Shown: positions 46,115 to 55,766 of the stretch, in pieces
How the letters are laid out: every line of letters begins with the position of its first letter
Position numbering within the stretch: the stretch's first letter is position 1
Assembly: GCF_003116035.1 (NCBI RefSeq)
Contig: NZ_LGQW01000015.1
Coordinates: 5,404,779-5,468,778, forward strand
Source: Azospirillum sp. TSH64
Lineage (GTDB): Bacteria > Pseudomonadota > Alphaproteobacteria > Azospirillales > Azospirillaceae
Direction of reading: 5' to 3'
DNA: 64,000 nt
Translations under genes and position numbers: made by a program
Notes under the pieces: model-generated
What the model saw: only the letters and a program-made list of their open reading frames with translations
What the model was told of the DNA's origin: nothing
The model's database searches: none

Positions 46115-48724
46115 ATGCGCAAATCGGCCTTTGCGGTTCTGATCCTGGTGATCCTCGGCAACATCGCCTTCTGGGCGCTGTGGAACCGTCCGGTGGACGA
46201 GCGGTCCTGGGCCGGCGCCATCACCGGCGTCGCCTATACCCCCTTCCATTCGGACAAGAGCCCGTCGAAGGGCGACAAGGCGTCCGCCGACGACATCGAA
46301 AAGGACATGACCGCACTGGAAGGTGCTGTAAAGGCGGTCAGAACCTATTCGACCACCGACGGCTCGGAAATGGTCGCGGCCATCGCCGCCAAGCACGGCC
46401 TGCCGGTGACCGCCGGCGCCTGGACCGCCGGCAAGCCGGAGATCGACGAGCCGGAACTGGCCGGCCTGATCAAGCTCGCCCGCGCCAACAGCAACGTCCG
46501 CCGCGTGCTGGTCGGCAACGAGGCGATCCTGCGCGCCGACCTGACGGTCCCGCAGGCCATCGAGTACGTCAAGCGGGTGAAGAAAAAGGTCAACGTCCCG
46601 GTCTCCATCGCCGAGCCGTGGCACGTCTGGCTGAAGAACCCCGAGCTGGCCGACGCGGTGGACTTCCTCGCCGTCCATCTGCTGCCCTACTGGGAAGGCG
46701 TGCCGGTCGACCAGTCGGTCGATTACGCCATGTTCCGCTACAACGAGCTGAAGGCGAAGTTCCCGAACAAGCACATCCTGATCGGCGAGATCGGCTGGCC
46801 GGCCGACGGGCCGTGGCGCCGCGGCGCCGAGGCGAGCCAGGTCAACCAGGCCAAGTTCATCCGCAACTTCCTGAACGTCGCCGCCCAGAACAAGCTCGAC
46901 TACTTCATCATGGAGGCCTTCGACCAGCCCTGGAAGCGGGAGATCGAGGGCACGGCGGGCACCAGCTGGGGCCTGTGGGACTATCAGCGCAACCCGAAAT
47001 TCCCGATGATCGGCGGGGTGCACGAGATCCGCAACTGGGAGATCAAGTGCGCCACCGCCGTGGCGCTGGGCTTCCTGCCGCTGGTGTTCTTCCTGTGGCG
47101 CCGCAGCGACCTGAAGATCGGCGGGCAGATCTTCTACGGCGCGCTGATCCAGGCGGTCGCCTCCGTGCTGGTCTTCACCGTCAGCGCCGCCTCGGCCGCC
47201 GGCCTCGCACTCACCACCGAAATCGCCTGGGGCCTGCTGATCTTCTGCCAGCTCGTCCTGTTCGCGGTCATGCTGATCGACGGCATGGAGCTGACCGAGG
47301 TCGTCTGGCAGCACAAGTTCAAGCGCAAGTTCATCCCCTGCTCCGCCGCCCCGCTGCCCAATGCGGCGAAGGTGTCGATCCATGTGCCCTGCTACAACGA
47401 GCCGCCGCACATGGTCATGCAGACGCTGGACGCGCTGGCCGCCCTCGATTACCCGAACTACGAAGTCCTGCTGCTGGACAACAACACCAAGGATCCGGCG
47501 GTCTGGCGGCCCATCGAGGAGTATTGCAAGAAGCTGGGGCCGAAGTTCCGCTTCTTCCACCTCGACAACTGGCCGGGCTTCAAGGCCGGCGCGCTGAACT
47601 TCGGTCTGGCGCAGACCGCCCCGGATGCCGAGCACATCGCCGTCATCGACAGCGACTATCAGGTCCATCCCGACTGGCTGAAGGCCACCATCCCGCACTT
47701 CAACCGGCCGGAGGTCGGCTTCGTCCAGTCGCCGCAGGATTATCGCGAGTGGGAGCACGACCTGTTCCAGCGCATGACCAACTGGGAATATGCCGGCTTC
47801 TTCCACATTGGCATGATCCAGCGCAACGAGCGCAACGCGATCATCCAGCACGGCACCATGACCATCATCCGCAAGTCGGCCCTGGAAAAGGTCGGCCGCT
47901 GGGGCGAATGGTGCATCACCGAGGACGCCGACCTCGGCCTGCGCCTGTTCGAGCATGGCTATGAGGCCGTTTACATGCCGGAGAGCTACGGCAAGGGCCT
48001 CGTGCCCGACAGCTTCTCCGCCTACAAGACGCAGCGCTTCCGCTGGGCCTATGGTGCGGTGCAGATCCTGAAGCATCATTGGCGCCAGCTGTCGCCCGGC
48101 GCCAAGGAGCTGACCGCCGGCCAGAAGTATCACTTCATCACCGGCTGGCTGCCCTGGTTCGCCGACGCCGCCCACATGGTGTTCGGCATCGCCGGCATCC
48201 TGTGGTCCATCGGGCTGATGGCCTTCCCGAAATATTTCGAGTTCCCGCCCAACGTCTTCATGATCCCGACGCTCAGCGTCTTCGCCTTCAAGGTCGGCGC
48301 CTCGCTCTGGCTCTACGAGGCGCGGGTGAGGTGCGGCTTCTGGGACAAGGTCGGCGCGGCGGTGGCCGGCATGGCGCTGACCCACACGGTCGGCCGCGCC
48401 ATGTGGCTCGGCATGTTCACGTCCGGCCGTCCCTTCGTCCGCACGCCGAAATGCGAGAACCAGCCGGCGCTGATGCAGGCCTTCCTGATGGCGCGGGAGG
48501 AGCTGGTGCTGCTGGTGTCGCTGTGGGGGGCGGCGCTCGCCATCGTCATGGTCTTCGGCCATGAGAACCGCGACGCCTTCATGTGGTCGGGCCTGCTGGT
48601 GGTGCAGTCGCTGCCCTATCTGGCCGCCTTCATCACCGCACTGATCAACGTCTTCCCGACGCTGGGCTTCGGCAGGAACAAGCCGCAACCGGCCGACAAT
48701 GCGGTGGCCGGCGCCGGCGACTGA
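46115..48724 (+). CDS. GH17-GT2 fusion, beta-glucan synthase (NdvB-like)
   Basis: The 869-residue protein has an N-terminal membrane helix, a glycoside hydrolase family 17 domain outside the membrane (about 35-310), membrane segments, then a processive GT2 glycosyltransferase with further helices. In GH17 the catalytic pair is visible: Glu136 in VGNEAI and Glu225 in IGEIGWPADGP. In GT2, DSD is at 512-514, ED at 603-604 and QRFRW at 640-644. This layout is known for synthesis of cyclic beta-1,3/1,6-glucans in Bradyrhizobium (NdvB). A periplasmic or surface glucan is therefore likely. Confidence 0.9.
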   Translation: MRKSAFAVLILVILGNIAFWALWNRPVDERSWAGAITGVAYTPFHSDKSPSKGDKASADDIEKDMTALEGAVKAVRTYSTTDGSEMVAAIAAKHGLPVTAGAWTAGKPEIDEPELAGLIKLARANSNVRRVLVGNEAILRADLTVPQAIEYVKRVKKKVNVPVSIAEPWHVWLKNPELADAVDFLAVHLLPYWEGVPVDQSVDYAMFRYNELKAKFPNKHILIGEIGWPADGPWRRGAEASQVNQAKFIRNFLNVAAQNKLDYFIMEAFDQPWKREIEGTAGTSWGLWDYQRNPKFPMIGGVHEIRNWEIKCATAVALGFLPLVFFLWRRSDLKIGGQIFYGALIQAVASVLVFTVSAASAAGLALTTEIAWGLLIFCQLVLFAVMLIDGMELTEVVWQHKFKRKFIPCSAAPLPNAAKVSIHVPCYNEPPHMVMQTLDALAALDYPNYEVLLLDNNTKDPAVWRPIEEYCKKLGPKFRFFHLDNWPGFKAGALNFGLAQTAPDAEHIAVIDSDYQVHPDWLKATIPHFNRPEVGFVQSPQDYREWEHDLFQRMTNWEYAGFFHIGMIQRNERNAIIQHGTMTIIRKSALEKVGRWGEWCITEDADLGLRLFEHGYEAVYMPESYGKGLVPDSFSAYKTQRFRWAYGAVQILKHHWRQLSPGAKELTAGQKYHFITGWLPWFADAAHMVFGIAGILWSIGLMAFPKYFEFPPNVFMIPTLSVFAFKVGASLWLYEARVRCGFWDKVGAAVAGMALTHTVGRAMWLGMFTSGRPFVRTPKCENQPALMQAFLMAREELVLLVSLWGAALAIVMVFGHENRDAFMWSGLLVVQSLPYLAAFITALINVFPTLGFGRNKPQPADNAVAGAGD

Positions 48725-48812
48725 TGGTCATAGGCCGGCGCTTCGGCTTGGAAGGAAGCGCCGGCTCTGCCAGACTGGATCGCCAGGGGTAACCAGTCCC
48801 GGGAGGCGGCTC

Positions 48813-49412
48813 ATGTCCGGCAATCTCACCTCCGGACGCGGCATCGGCCCACCGGAGTTCAGTGTCCGCACCACAGCCGGCGTCGAGCGGACCGGCAGCG
48901 CCACCGACCGCAACCACCGCCGCAACCCGCGGCGGGAGCAGCAGGAGCGCGAGCAGGAGCGGCGCGACCAGAGCCCGCCCAACCCGCAGCGCCGCCGCCT
49001 CTACGATCTGCTGTTCGATGAGGTCGACCAGTTCGATGGGCTCGACGACGGGCAGCGCAGCCGGCTGAAGGACAGTCTCCGCAGCCACCTGTCCCGCCGT
49101 GCCGCTGCCCTTGCCCCTGCCCCTCAGGCCGCAGCCAATTTCCCAGCCGGGTCGGTTCCCCATGACGAAGAGGCGCTGGCCGAGGCCCTGCTGAAGGACC
49201 CGGCGGCGCCGATCCCGGTCGATGCCGAGCACATCGTCCAGGCCGTCACCGCGGCAGCGCCGGCGCAGGATGCGGAAACCGCCCGGATGGCCGAACAGCT
49301 GCGCGACTGCCTCTCCCGCAACACCGACCGCGCGCGCAAGGTGGCGGTCTATCTGCACCTGCTGCTGACGCTGGAGGGGGCGTTCCGGCCGCATGTGGTG
49401 ATGGATGTGTAG
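48813..49412 (+). CDS. Hypothetical protein, 199 aa
   Basis: ATG 48813 follows GGGAGG. The first 80 residues are disordered and Arg/Glu/Gln-rich (REQQEREQERRDQ), and the rest is helical (LYDLLFDEVDQFDGLDDGQR, then KVAVYLHLLLTLEGAF). No signal peptide or membrane segment and no recognised domain. It lies between the glucan synthase gene and the recA terminator. Confidence 0.7.
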   Translation: MSGNLTSGRGIGPPEFSVRTTAGVERTGSATDRNHRRNPRREQQEREQERRDQSPPNPQRRRLYDLLFDEVDQFDGLDDGQRSRLKDSLRSHLSRRAAALAPAPQAAANFPAGSVPHDEEALAEALLKDPAAPIPVDAEHIVQAVTAAAPAQDAETARMAEQLRDCLSRNTDRARKVAVYLHLLLTLEGAFRPHVVMDV

Positions 49413-49442
49413 GCAGGGGCCTCGATAGCCGCCAAAAAACAG

Positions 49443-49477
49443 AAAGCCCCGCCTTCCTTTCGGAAAGCGGGGCCTTT
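49443..49477. terminator. Bidirectional terminator between convergent gene and recA
   Basis: AAAGCCCCGC and GCGGGGCCTTT form a stem with a 14-base loop, flanked by A-rich and T-rich ends. It serves the plus-strand hypothetical gene and the minus-strand recA. Confidence 0.85.
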
Positions 49478-49499
49478 CGTCACGCATGACCGGATGGCG

Positions 49500-50579
49500 T
49501 CACTCCGGCGTGGAGGCTTCGCCGTCGGCTTCCGGGGTGCCCATCATCGCGTCGGCGACCAGACCGGCGTTGCCGCGGATCTTGGCCTCGATGCCGTCGG
49601 CCATCTCCGGGTTGTTGCGCAGATAGGTCTTGGCATTCTCGCGGCCCTGGCCGATGCGGGTGCCGTCATAGCTGAACCACGCGCCCGACTTGTCGACCAC
49701 GCCGGCCTGGATGCCGAGGTCGAGCAGCTCGCCGACCTTCGACACGCCCTCGCCATACATGATGTCGAACTCGACCACCCGGAACGGCGGGGCCATCTTG
49801 TTCTTCACCACCTTGACGCGGGTCTGGTTGCCGACGACGGTGTCGCGGTCCTTGATCGAGCCGATGCGGCGGATGTCGAGGCGGACGGAGGCGTAGAACT
49901 TCAGCGCGTTGCCGCCGGTCGTCGTCTCCGGGTTGCCGAACATCACGCCGATCTTCAGGCGGATCTGGTTGATGAAGATCACCAGGCAGTTCGACTTGGA
50001 GATCGAGCCGGTCAGCTTGCGCAGGGCCTGGCTCATCAGGCGGGCGTGCAGGCCGACATGGCTGTCGCCCATCTCGCCCTCCAGTTCGGCGCGCGGCACC
50101 AGGGCCGCCACCGAGTCGACCACCAGCACGTCGATGGCGCCGGAGCGCACCAGCGTGTCGGCGATCTCCAGCGCCTGCTCGCCGGCATCCGGCTGGGAGA
50201 TCAGCAGTTCGTCGATGTTGACGCCCAGCTTGCGGGCATAGGACGGGTCGAGCGCATGCTCCGCATCGACGAAAGCGCAGGTGCCGCCGGCCTTCTGGGC
50301 CTGGGCGATGGCATGCAGGGCCAGCGTCGTCTTGCCCGAGCTTTCCGGCCCGTAGATTTCGACGATGCGGCCCTTCGGCAGGCCGCCGATGCCCAGCGCG
50401 ATGTCGAGACCGAGCGAGCCGGTGGAAATCACCTCCGTCTCGACCAGGTTCTCCTTGGCGCCGAGCTTCATGATCGAGCCCTTGCCGAACGCGCGTTCGA
50501 TCTGGCTCAGGGCGGCATCGAGCGCCTTCTGCTTGTCCATGGAATCCTTCTCGACCAAACGAAGCTGTGCGGACGACAT
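49500..50579 (-). CDS. recA: RecA recombinase
   Basis: RecA forms filaments on single-stranded DNA for recombination and SOS induction. The 359-residue product has Walker A GPESSGKTT, Walker B LVVDSVAAL, the L1 and L2 loops (GDSHVGLHARLMSQALRKL, then NPETTTGGNALKFYASVRLDI) and the usual acidic tail. ATG 50579 (MSSAQL) has GAGAGGGG upstream and fits alphaproteobacterial RecA; ATG 50540 (MDKQKAL) is the alternative. A candidate LexA box lies about 60 bases upstream. Confidence 0.97.
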   Translation of the reverse strand: MSSAQLRLVEKDSMDKQKALDAALSQIERAFGKGSIMKLGAKENLVETEVISTGSLGLDIALGIGGLPKGRIVEIYGPESSGKTTLALHAIAQAQKAGGTCAFVDAEHALDPSYARKLGVNIDELLISQPDAGEQALEIADTLVRSGAIDVLVVDSVAALVPRAELEGEMGDSHVGLHARLMSQALRKLTGSISKSNCLVIFINQIRLKIGVMFGNPETTTGGNALKFYASVRLDIRRIGSIKDRDTVVGNQTRVKVVKNKMAPPFRVVEFDIMYGEGVSKVGELLDLGIQAGVVDKSGAWFSYDGTRIGQGRENAKTYLRNNPEMADGIEAKIRGNAGLVADAMMGTPEADGEASTPE

Positions 50580-50634
50580 GCCCGGTACCCCTCTCTTAGA
50601 ACACACGGTCGGCGCTCTTGCAACGAGGCTGAAT

Positions 50635-50649
50635 GTACTCTCTTCGTTC
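50635..50649 (-). promoter_or_regulatory. Candidate LexA (SOS) box of recA
   Basis: On the plus strand it reads GTAC, seven bases, GTTC. The alphaproteobacterial SOS box is GTTC, seven bases, GTTC, so one half has a single mismatch. The distance to the recA start (56 bases) is right for an operator over the promoter. Confidence 0.45.
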
Positions 50650-50755
50650 TCGTTTGCAAGCGCCGATGTTGCCGGTGCGTTCCTATTTTTCCGGTGTTGT
50701 CCAGGCTCGTTTTCGCGAACGAATTCGTTCCCCCATCCGCTGTCCCGGCTGTCCG

Positions 50756-53353
50756 TCACCGCCCGTCGCGGATGACCTCCTTCACCTTGGAGGCCAGCTG
50801 CTTCAGCGAGAAGGGCTTGGGCAGGAAATGGGCGACTTCGACGCCGTCGATCTCGCCCAGCCGGTCCTCGGCATAGCCGGAGATGAAGATGACCCGCATC
50901 TCCGGGCGCAGCCTGCGGACATGGCGGGCCAGCGTCGGCCCGTCCATCTGCGGCATCACCACGTCGGTGATCAGCAGGTCGATGGAGGCGCCGTTGGTCT
51001 CGATCTGCTGCAAGGCCGCCTCGCCGTTCTTGGCCTCCAGCACCTGATAGCCCTTGTTGCGCAGCGCGCGGGCGGAGAAGACGCGCACCGCATCCTCGTC
51101 CTCCACCAGCAGGATGATGCCGGTGCCGGTCAGGTCGCTGCCGCGCCGCTCGCGCGGCTCCGCCGTATCGACCGGACGCAGCTCGCCCTGGTGGTGGGGC
51201 AGCAGGATGGTGAAGGTGGTTCCCTCCCCCACGGCCGAATCGACCAGCACGAAGCCGCCGGTCTGCCGCACGATGCCGTAGACCGTCGACAGGCCGAGCC
51301 CGGTGCCCGACCCGACCTCCTTGGTCGTATAGAAGGGCTCGAAGATGCGCTGGAGATTCTCCCGCGCGATGCCGCAGCCGGTGTCGATCACCTCGATGGA
51401 GACATAGCTGCCGGCCGGCACCGTCTCGTGCTCCCGCCGCTCCGGCTGGCTGACGACGTAGTTGGTGGTGTTGACGATCAGCTTGCCGCCGCCGGCCATG
51501 GCGTCGCGGGCATTGACCACCAGATTGATGATGACCTGCTCCAGCTGATTCTGGTCGACCTTGACCAGACCCAGGTCGCGGCCATGGATCATCTTCAGTT
51601 CGATGTTCTCGCCGATCAGCCGGCGCAGCAGGTTCGCCAGCTCCGCCAGCACGTCGGTCACGTTGATGACACGCGGCTGCAGGGTCTGCTGGCGCGAGAA
51701 GGCCAGCAGCTGCCGCACGAGGTTGGCGGCGCGGTTGGCGTTCTGCTTGATCTGCATGATGTCGCTGAAGGACTGGTCGCCCGGCTTGTGCCGCAGCAGC
51801 AGCAGGTCGCAGAAGCCGATCATCGCCGTCAGCAGGTTGTTGAAGTCATGCGCCACACCGCCGGCCAGCTGGCCGACCGCCTGCATCTTCTGCGACTGGG
51901 CGAACTGGGCCTCCAGGCTCTTGCGCTCGGTCATGTCGATGAAGTGCAGGATCAGGCCGACACCGTCGCCGCGCGCCCCATCGCCCCTGGCACCATCGCC
52001 CCTGCTACCCTCGCCGCGTCCATCCGTCCGCACCGGGTTGGCGAGGCGCCGGGCATAAAGCTGGGCGGTCAGCTCGCGCCCGCCGGACAGCCGGACCTCC
52101 AGCGGGTGGGCCGGGTCGGCGCCGCCCTGCACCGACCGCAGCCGGGCGATCACCGCCTCGCGCTCCGCCGGAACGATCAGGTCGGCCATCGGGCGGTTGA
52201 TGACGCTGCCGGACTCGCTGCCGATCAGCGCCAGGAAGGCCTCGTTGCATTCGGTCAGCTGCCCGGTCTCGTCGACGAGCGCGATGCCGATGGGCGCATC
52301 CTCGAAGAAGCGCTGGAACCGCTGCTCGGACTGGCGCAGCGCCTCCTGCCATTCCCGTTCCGGGGACAGGTCGCGCACCACCGACCGGGTGTGGATGGTG
52401 CCGTCGTCGGCCTGCACCACGCTCTGCGCCACCGCGACCTGGAACCGCCGGCTGCGCAGACCCACCATGGTCAGCTCGCCGCGCTGCTCGCCGCCGCCAT
52501 GGTCGAACAGGTCGTAGGGGGCGGCGGATACCGGGGGAGCCGCCAGGATGCCGTGCAGCCGCGATTCACCGTCGGTCAGGTCGCCGGGGGCGGCCTCCAG
52601 CCATTGGGCCAGGGTGGCGTTCACGAACAGGAAATGGCCGTTCTGATCGACCGAGAAGAAGCCGACCGGCGCATGCTCCATGAAGTCGGCGAGCTTGGCC
52701 TGCTCGCGCAGCATGACATGCTCCAGCTCGCGCCGCGCGGTGATGTCCTCGATCCGCCAGTGGACGGAGCCGGGGAAGCCGGCCACCGGCTGGCCCTGCA
52801 CTTTGCGCCATTCCGGCGGGTGCCCGTCCAGCGCCGGGATCGCCAGTTCGGCCGAGGCGGCCCCCCCCGCCTTCACCCGTTCGCGCAGGCGGCGGAATTC
52901 GCGCGCGCTGTCGGGGTCGCCGGAGAATTGGCGGGCCAGGGCGTCCAGCGGCCGTTCGCCGCGGCGCCAGCCCGACAGCTCGCGGAAGGCGGCGTTGACG
53001 AACACCACATCGTCCGTTCCGTCGCAGACCAGCTGTCCGGCCGGCATCCCTTCCAGCGCGCCGCCGAGAAGCGCGCCGATGTGGGCCGACCGCCGCACCA
53101 CCGACACGCTGCGGGCGATCAGCAGGGCCACGCCCAAGGCCACCAGCGCCGCCCCCAGCCAGCCGACCGCATCGTGCTCCAACAGCAATCCGGCGGCCAG
53201 CACCAGCAGTCCGGCCGGCGCCAGCGCATACTGCACCAGCATCAACACCCCGCCGGACGAAGCCTTGCGGTTCACTGCATCGCGCGCGGTGTCGGAAAGG
53301 GAAGTTGCGTCGTCCACCAATACTCCAAACCCCACACGGTCCGGCCGGGACAT
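50756..53353 (-). CDS. cckA: CckA, hybrid histidine kinase of the cell-cycle/CtrA pathway
   Basis: CckA phosphorylates CtrA through ChpT and so controls cell cycle and flagellar genes. The 865-residue protein has two membrane helices (about 35-80), PAS domains, the histidine kinase with the H-box GQLAGGVAHDFNNLL (His502), N-box NLVVNARDAM and G-boxes, then a receiver domain with phospho-acceptor Asp797 (LLITDVVMPQMDG). The region QKMQAVGQLAGG matches CckA. A Gly-Arg-Asp repeat linker lies before the kinase. It is downstream of flhB on the same strand. Confidence 0.93.
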   Translation of the reverse strand: MSRPDRVGFGVLVDDATSLSDTARDAVNRKASSGGVLMLVQYALAPAGLLVLAAGLLLEHDAVGWLGAALVALGVALLIARSVSVVRRSAHIGALLGGALEGMPAGQLVCDGTDDVVFVNAAFRELSGWRRGERPLDALARQFSGDPDSAREFRRLRERVKAGGAASAELAIPALDGHPPEWRKVQGQPVAGFPGSVHWRIEDITARRELEHVMLREQAKLADFMEHAPVGFFSVDQNGHFLFVNATLAQWLEAAPGDLTDGESRLHGILAAPPVSAAPYDLFDHGGGEQRGELTMVGLRSRRFQVAVAQSVVQADDGTIHTRSVVRDLSPEREWQEALRQSEQRFQRFFEDAPIGIALVDETGQLTECNEAFLALIGSESGSVINRPMADLIVPAEREAVIARLRSVQGGADPAHPLEVRLSGGRELTAQLYARRLANPVRTDGRGEGSRGDGARGDGARGDGVGLILHFIDMTERKSLEAQFAQSQKMQAVGQLAGGVAHDFNNLLTAMIGFCDLLLLRHKPGDQSFSDIMQIKQNANRAANLVRQLLAFSRQQTLQPRVINVTDVLAELANLLRRLIGENIELKMIHGRDLGLVKVDQNQLEQVIINLVVNARDAMAGGGKLIVNTTNYVVSQPERREHETVPAGSYVSIEVIDTGCGIARENLQRIFEPFYTTKEVGSGTGLGLSTVYGIVRQTGGFVLVDSAVGEGTTFTILLPHHQGELRPVDTAEPRERRGSDLTGTGIILLVEDEDAVRVFSARALRNKGYQVLEAKNGEAALQQIETNGASIDLLITDVVMPQMDGPTLARHVRRLRPEMRVIFISGYAEDRLGEIDGVEVAHFLPKPFSLKQLASKVKEVIRDGR
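51968..52020. repeat. Short tandem repeat in cckA coding for GARGDG units
   Basis: The DNA here repeats a 15-base unit that includes CACCATCGCCCC, giving RGDGARGDGARGDG in the protein between the PAS part and the kinase. It keeps the frame. Copy-number change would only lengthen or shorten a flexible linker. Confidence 0.6.
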
Positions 53354-53504
53354 GCCCCGGTCCGCACTTGCCCGTCACACCACCTGCGATGGCCGACCGA
53401 TCCAGCCGATCCCGTCAACCGCCCCTTCAACCGTCAAGGGGCCGGAGCCGTTGCACCCAGATCGAATGAATCCGGATCGATTGAACCGGATCGGTTGCCC
53501 CGGA

Positions 53505-54581
53505 TCAATTGCGCAGCGACCGCCCTTTCAGCTTGAAGACATAGGTGATGACTTCGGCGACCGCCCGATAATGCTCGGATGGAACTTCCTCGTCGATATC
53601 GCAAGCGGCATAGAGCGCACGGGCAAGGGGCGGGTTCTCTATGACCGGGACATTGTTCGATTCGGCGATCTCGCGAATCTTGAAGGCGACCTGATCGACG
53701 CCCTTCGCCAGCACCATCGGCGCGCCCATCTGGGTGGGATCGTATTTCAGCGCAACCGCAAAGTGAGTCGGGTTGGTGACGACCACGTCGGCATTCGGCA
53801 CCGCGGCCATCATGCGCTTGCGCGCGCGCTCGAACCGGATCTGCCGGATGCGGCCCTTGACCACGGGGTCGCCTTCCTGCTGCTTGTGCTCGTCCTTCAC
53901 CTCCTGCTTGGTCATCCTCATCTTCTTGTCGAACTGCTGCTTCTGCCACAGGAAGTCGCCAGCGGCGATGAAGGTCAGGACGACGAGGACCCAGACCAGC
54001 AGGCGATGGGCCAGCCCGTCCATCTGCAACAGCATGGCGACGATGTCGATGCCGATATAGGCCTCGATGCCGCCGAACATCGGCACCAGCGCCATATAGG
54101 CGACGCCGCCGACCACCCCCAGCTTGACGATGCTCTTCAGCAGCTCGACGCCCTGGTTGGCCTTGAACATGTTCATCAGGCCGGGCAGCGGGTTCAGCTT
54201 GCCGAACTTCGGCGAGATCAGCTCCCACGAGACGTGGAAGCCGGTCTGCCCGATGGTCGACAGGACGCCGGCCACCACGAACAGCAAGATGGGCAGCCAC
54301 AGCGCCCACATGGCGTCGGTCATCACCCGGAACAACAGCGCCCCGACCCCGGCCCGGTCGAAGGTGATGCGGTCCAGATTCTCGAAATAATAATTCAGGC
54401 GGAAGACCAGCCCCTTCAAGGTGCCGGGCAGGATGGAGACCAGAACCACCAGCATCGCCGCGACCATCAACCAGTTCGCGGCCTCGCGGGTCATCGCGAA
54501 CTGGCCCTGTTTGTGGGCCTCGTCGAGCTTTTTTCCCGTCGGGTCTTCTGTTTTGGAGGACTCGTCAGCTTCTTCCGACAC
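53505..54581 (-). CDS. flhB: FlhB, flagellar export switch protein
   Basis: FlhB is the substrate-specificity switch of the flagellar type III export apparatus in the inner membrane. The 358-residue product has four membrane helices, then a cytoplasmic domain with the self-cleavage motif NPTHF (cut between Asn270 and Pro271) in VVVTNPTHFAVALKY. It is 13 bases behind fliR. The length is typical (about 360). Confidence 0.97.
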   Translation of the reverse strand: MSEEADESSKTEDPTGKKLDEAHKQGQFAMTREAANWLMVAAMLVVLVSILPGTLKGLVFRLNYYFENLDRITFDRAGVGALLFRVMTDAMWALWLPILLFVVAGVLSTIGQTGFHVSWELISPKFGKLNPLPGLMNMFKANQGVELLKSIVKLGVVGGVAYMALVPMFGGIEAYIGIDIVAMLLQMDGLAHRLLVWVLVVLTFIAAGDFLWQKQQFDKKMRMTKQEVKDEHKQQEGDPVVKGRIRQIRFERARKRMMAAVPNADVVVTNPTHFAVALKYDPTQMGAPMVLAKGVDQVAFKIREIAESNNVPVIENPPLARALYAACDIDEEVPSEHYRAVAEVITYVFKLKGRSLRN

Positions 54582-54594
54582 CGGCGTCCTCCTT

Positions 54595-55365
54595 CTACAG
54601 CGGCTTCAGGAATTCGATGAAGGTCGACTCGAAGCGCGACAGCCAGAACAGCATCATCGCCCCCAGCGTCAGGGCGAACATGAACAGCCCAAGCAGCACC
54701 TGGACCGAGGTGAACAGCTGGAACACCTGCACCTGCGGCGCCAGCTTGTTCAGGAGCCCGAGCGCCAGCGCGAACAGGATGCCGGTGATCAGGAAGGGGG
54801 CAGCCATCTGCACCCCCATCATGAAGCTCTTCGACACCAGCTGCCCGACCACGTTCGCCATGTCGTCGACCGGGATGGCGGCACCGGGCGGGAAGGTGGA
54901 ATAGCTGTCGACCACCGCCATGATCAGCAGATGGTGCAGGTCGGTGACGAACAGCAGAAGCAGTCCCAGCCACCCCATCAGCGAACCGGGCAGCGACCCG
55001 GCGGACGCCAGCGCCGGGTTGAAGATCTGCGCGTTGGCCAGCCCGCTCTGCAGGCTGATGATGGTGCCGGCCACCTCAAGCGCGCCCATCAGCAGCCGGG
55101 CGATGGTGCCCATGAAGATGCCGATGGTCATCTCGCCGGCGGCCAGCACCAGCAGCTGGAACGGGTTGCCCGGCATCGGCGGCAGCATCGGCCGGATCGC
55201 CGGCGCCGCCACCATGCTGACCACCAGCGCGAACAGCAGCCGCGCGCGGGTGGGAACGAAGGCGTCGCCGATGGTCGGCATCACGCTGAAGGCGGTGCCG
55301 ACCCGCATGAAGACCAGCATCCAGACGAAGATCTGTTCGCCCAGCAGCTGCTGCAGGATGGTCAT
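54595..55365 (-). CDS. fliR: FliR, flagellar export membrane protein
   Basis: FliR is part of the FliPQR export gate in the basal body. The 256-residue product has six membrane segments; VFMRVGTAFSVMPTIGDAFV and SKSFMMGVQMAAPFLITGIL are typical. Its start overlaps fliQ by four bases, so translation is probably coupled. Confidence 0.95.
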   Translation of the reverse strand: MTILQQLLGEQIFVWMLVFMRVGTAFSVMPTIGDAFVPTRARLLFALVVSMVAAPAIRPMLPPMPGNPFQLLVLAAGEMTIGIFMGTIARLLMGALEVAGTIISLQSGLANAQIFNPALASAGSLPGSLMGWLGLLLLFVTDLHHLLIMAVVDSYSTFPPGAAIPVDDMANVVGQLVSKSFMMGVQMAAPFLITGILFALALGLLNKLAPQVQVFQLFTSVQVLLGLFMFALTLGAMMLFWLSRFESTFIEFLKPL

Positions 55366-55721
55366 TGGCCCGCCGCGGCGGCGGTCGGGGCCGGGGCGGG
55401 CGTCACGCCGGTGCCGGGGGTGAAGGGCGCGCCGCCATTCTCGTTGGCGCCGACGCCGATGGCGACGATGCGGTCGGCGACCTCATGTTCAAAGAACTCG
55501 GTCAGCTTGCTCAGCATGAAGGGCATCAGCAGGATGCTGAGCCCGAAGACCAGCATCACCTTCGGCACCATGGCGATGGTCTGCTCGCTGATCTGGGTGA
55601 CGGCCTGGAAGATGGAGATGACGGTGCCGAGCGCCATCATGATGACCAGAATCGGTCCGCACACGATCACCAGCGTGACGATCGAGGTGCGGCAAAGCTC
55701 GATGACTTCGGTCTCGTTCAT
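55362..55721 (-). CDS. fliQ: FliQ, flagellar export membrane protein with long C-terminus
   Basis: FliQ is the smallest core part of the export gate. Residues 1-88 form the normal two-helix protein (VIELCRTSIVTLVIVCGPIL, then VPKVMLVFGLSILLMPFML). The product is 119 residues long, about 30 more than usual, because of a Gly/Pro/Ala-rich tail (TPGTGVTPAPAPTAAAAGQ). The tail is probably cytoplasmic and disordered. The stop overlaps fliR. Confidence 0.94.
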   Translation of the reverse strand: MNETEVIELCRTSIVTLVIVCGPILVIMMALGTVISIFQAVTQISEQTIAMVPKVMLVFGLSILLMPFMLSKLTEFFEHEVADRIVAIGVGANENGGAPFTPGTGVTPAPAPTAAAAGQ

Positions 55722-55766
55722 AACTGCAAGCTGGGCATGACGGCGGCTGGGACCGGGCGCAGGCCG

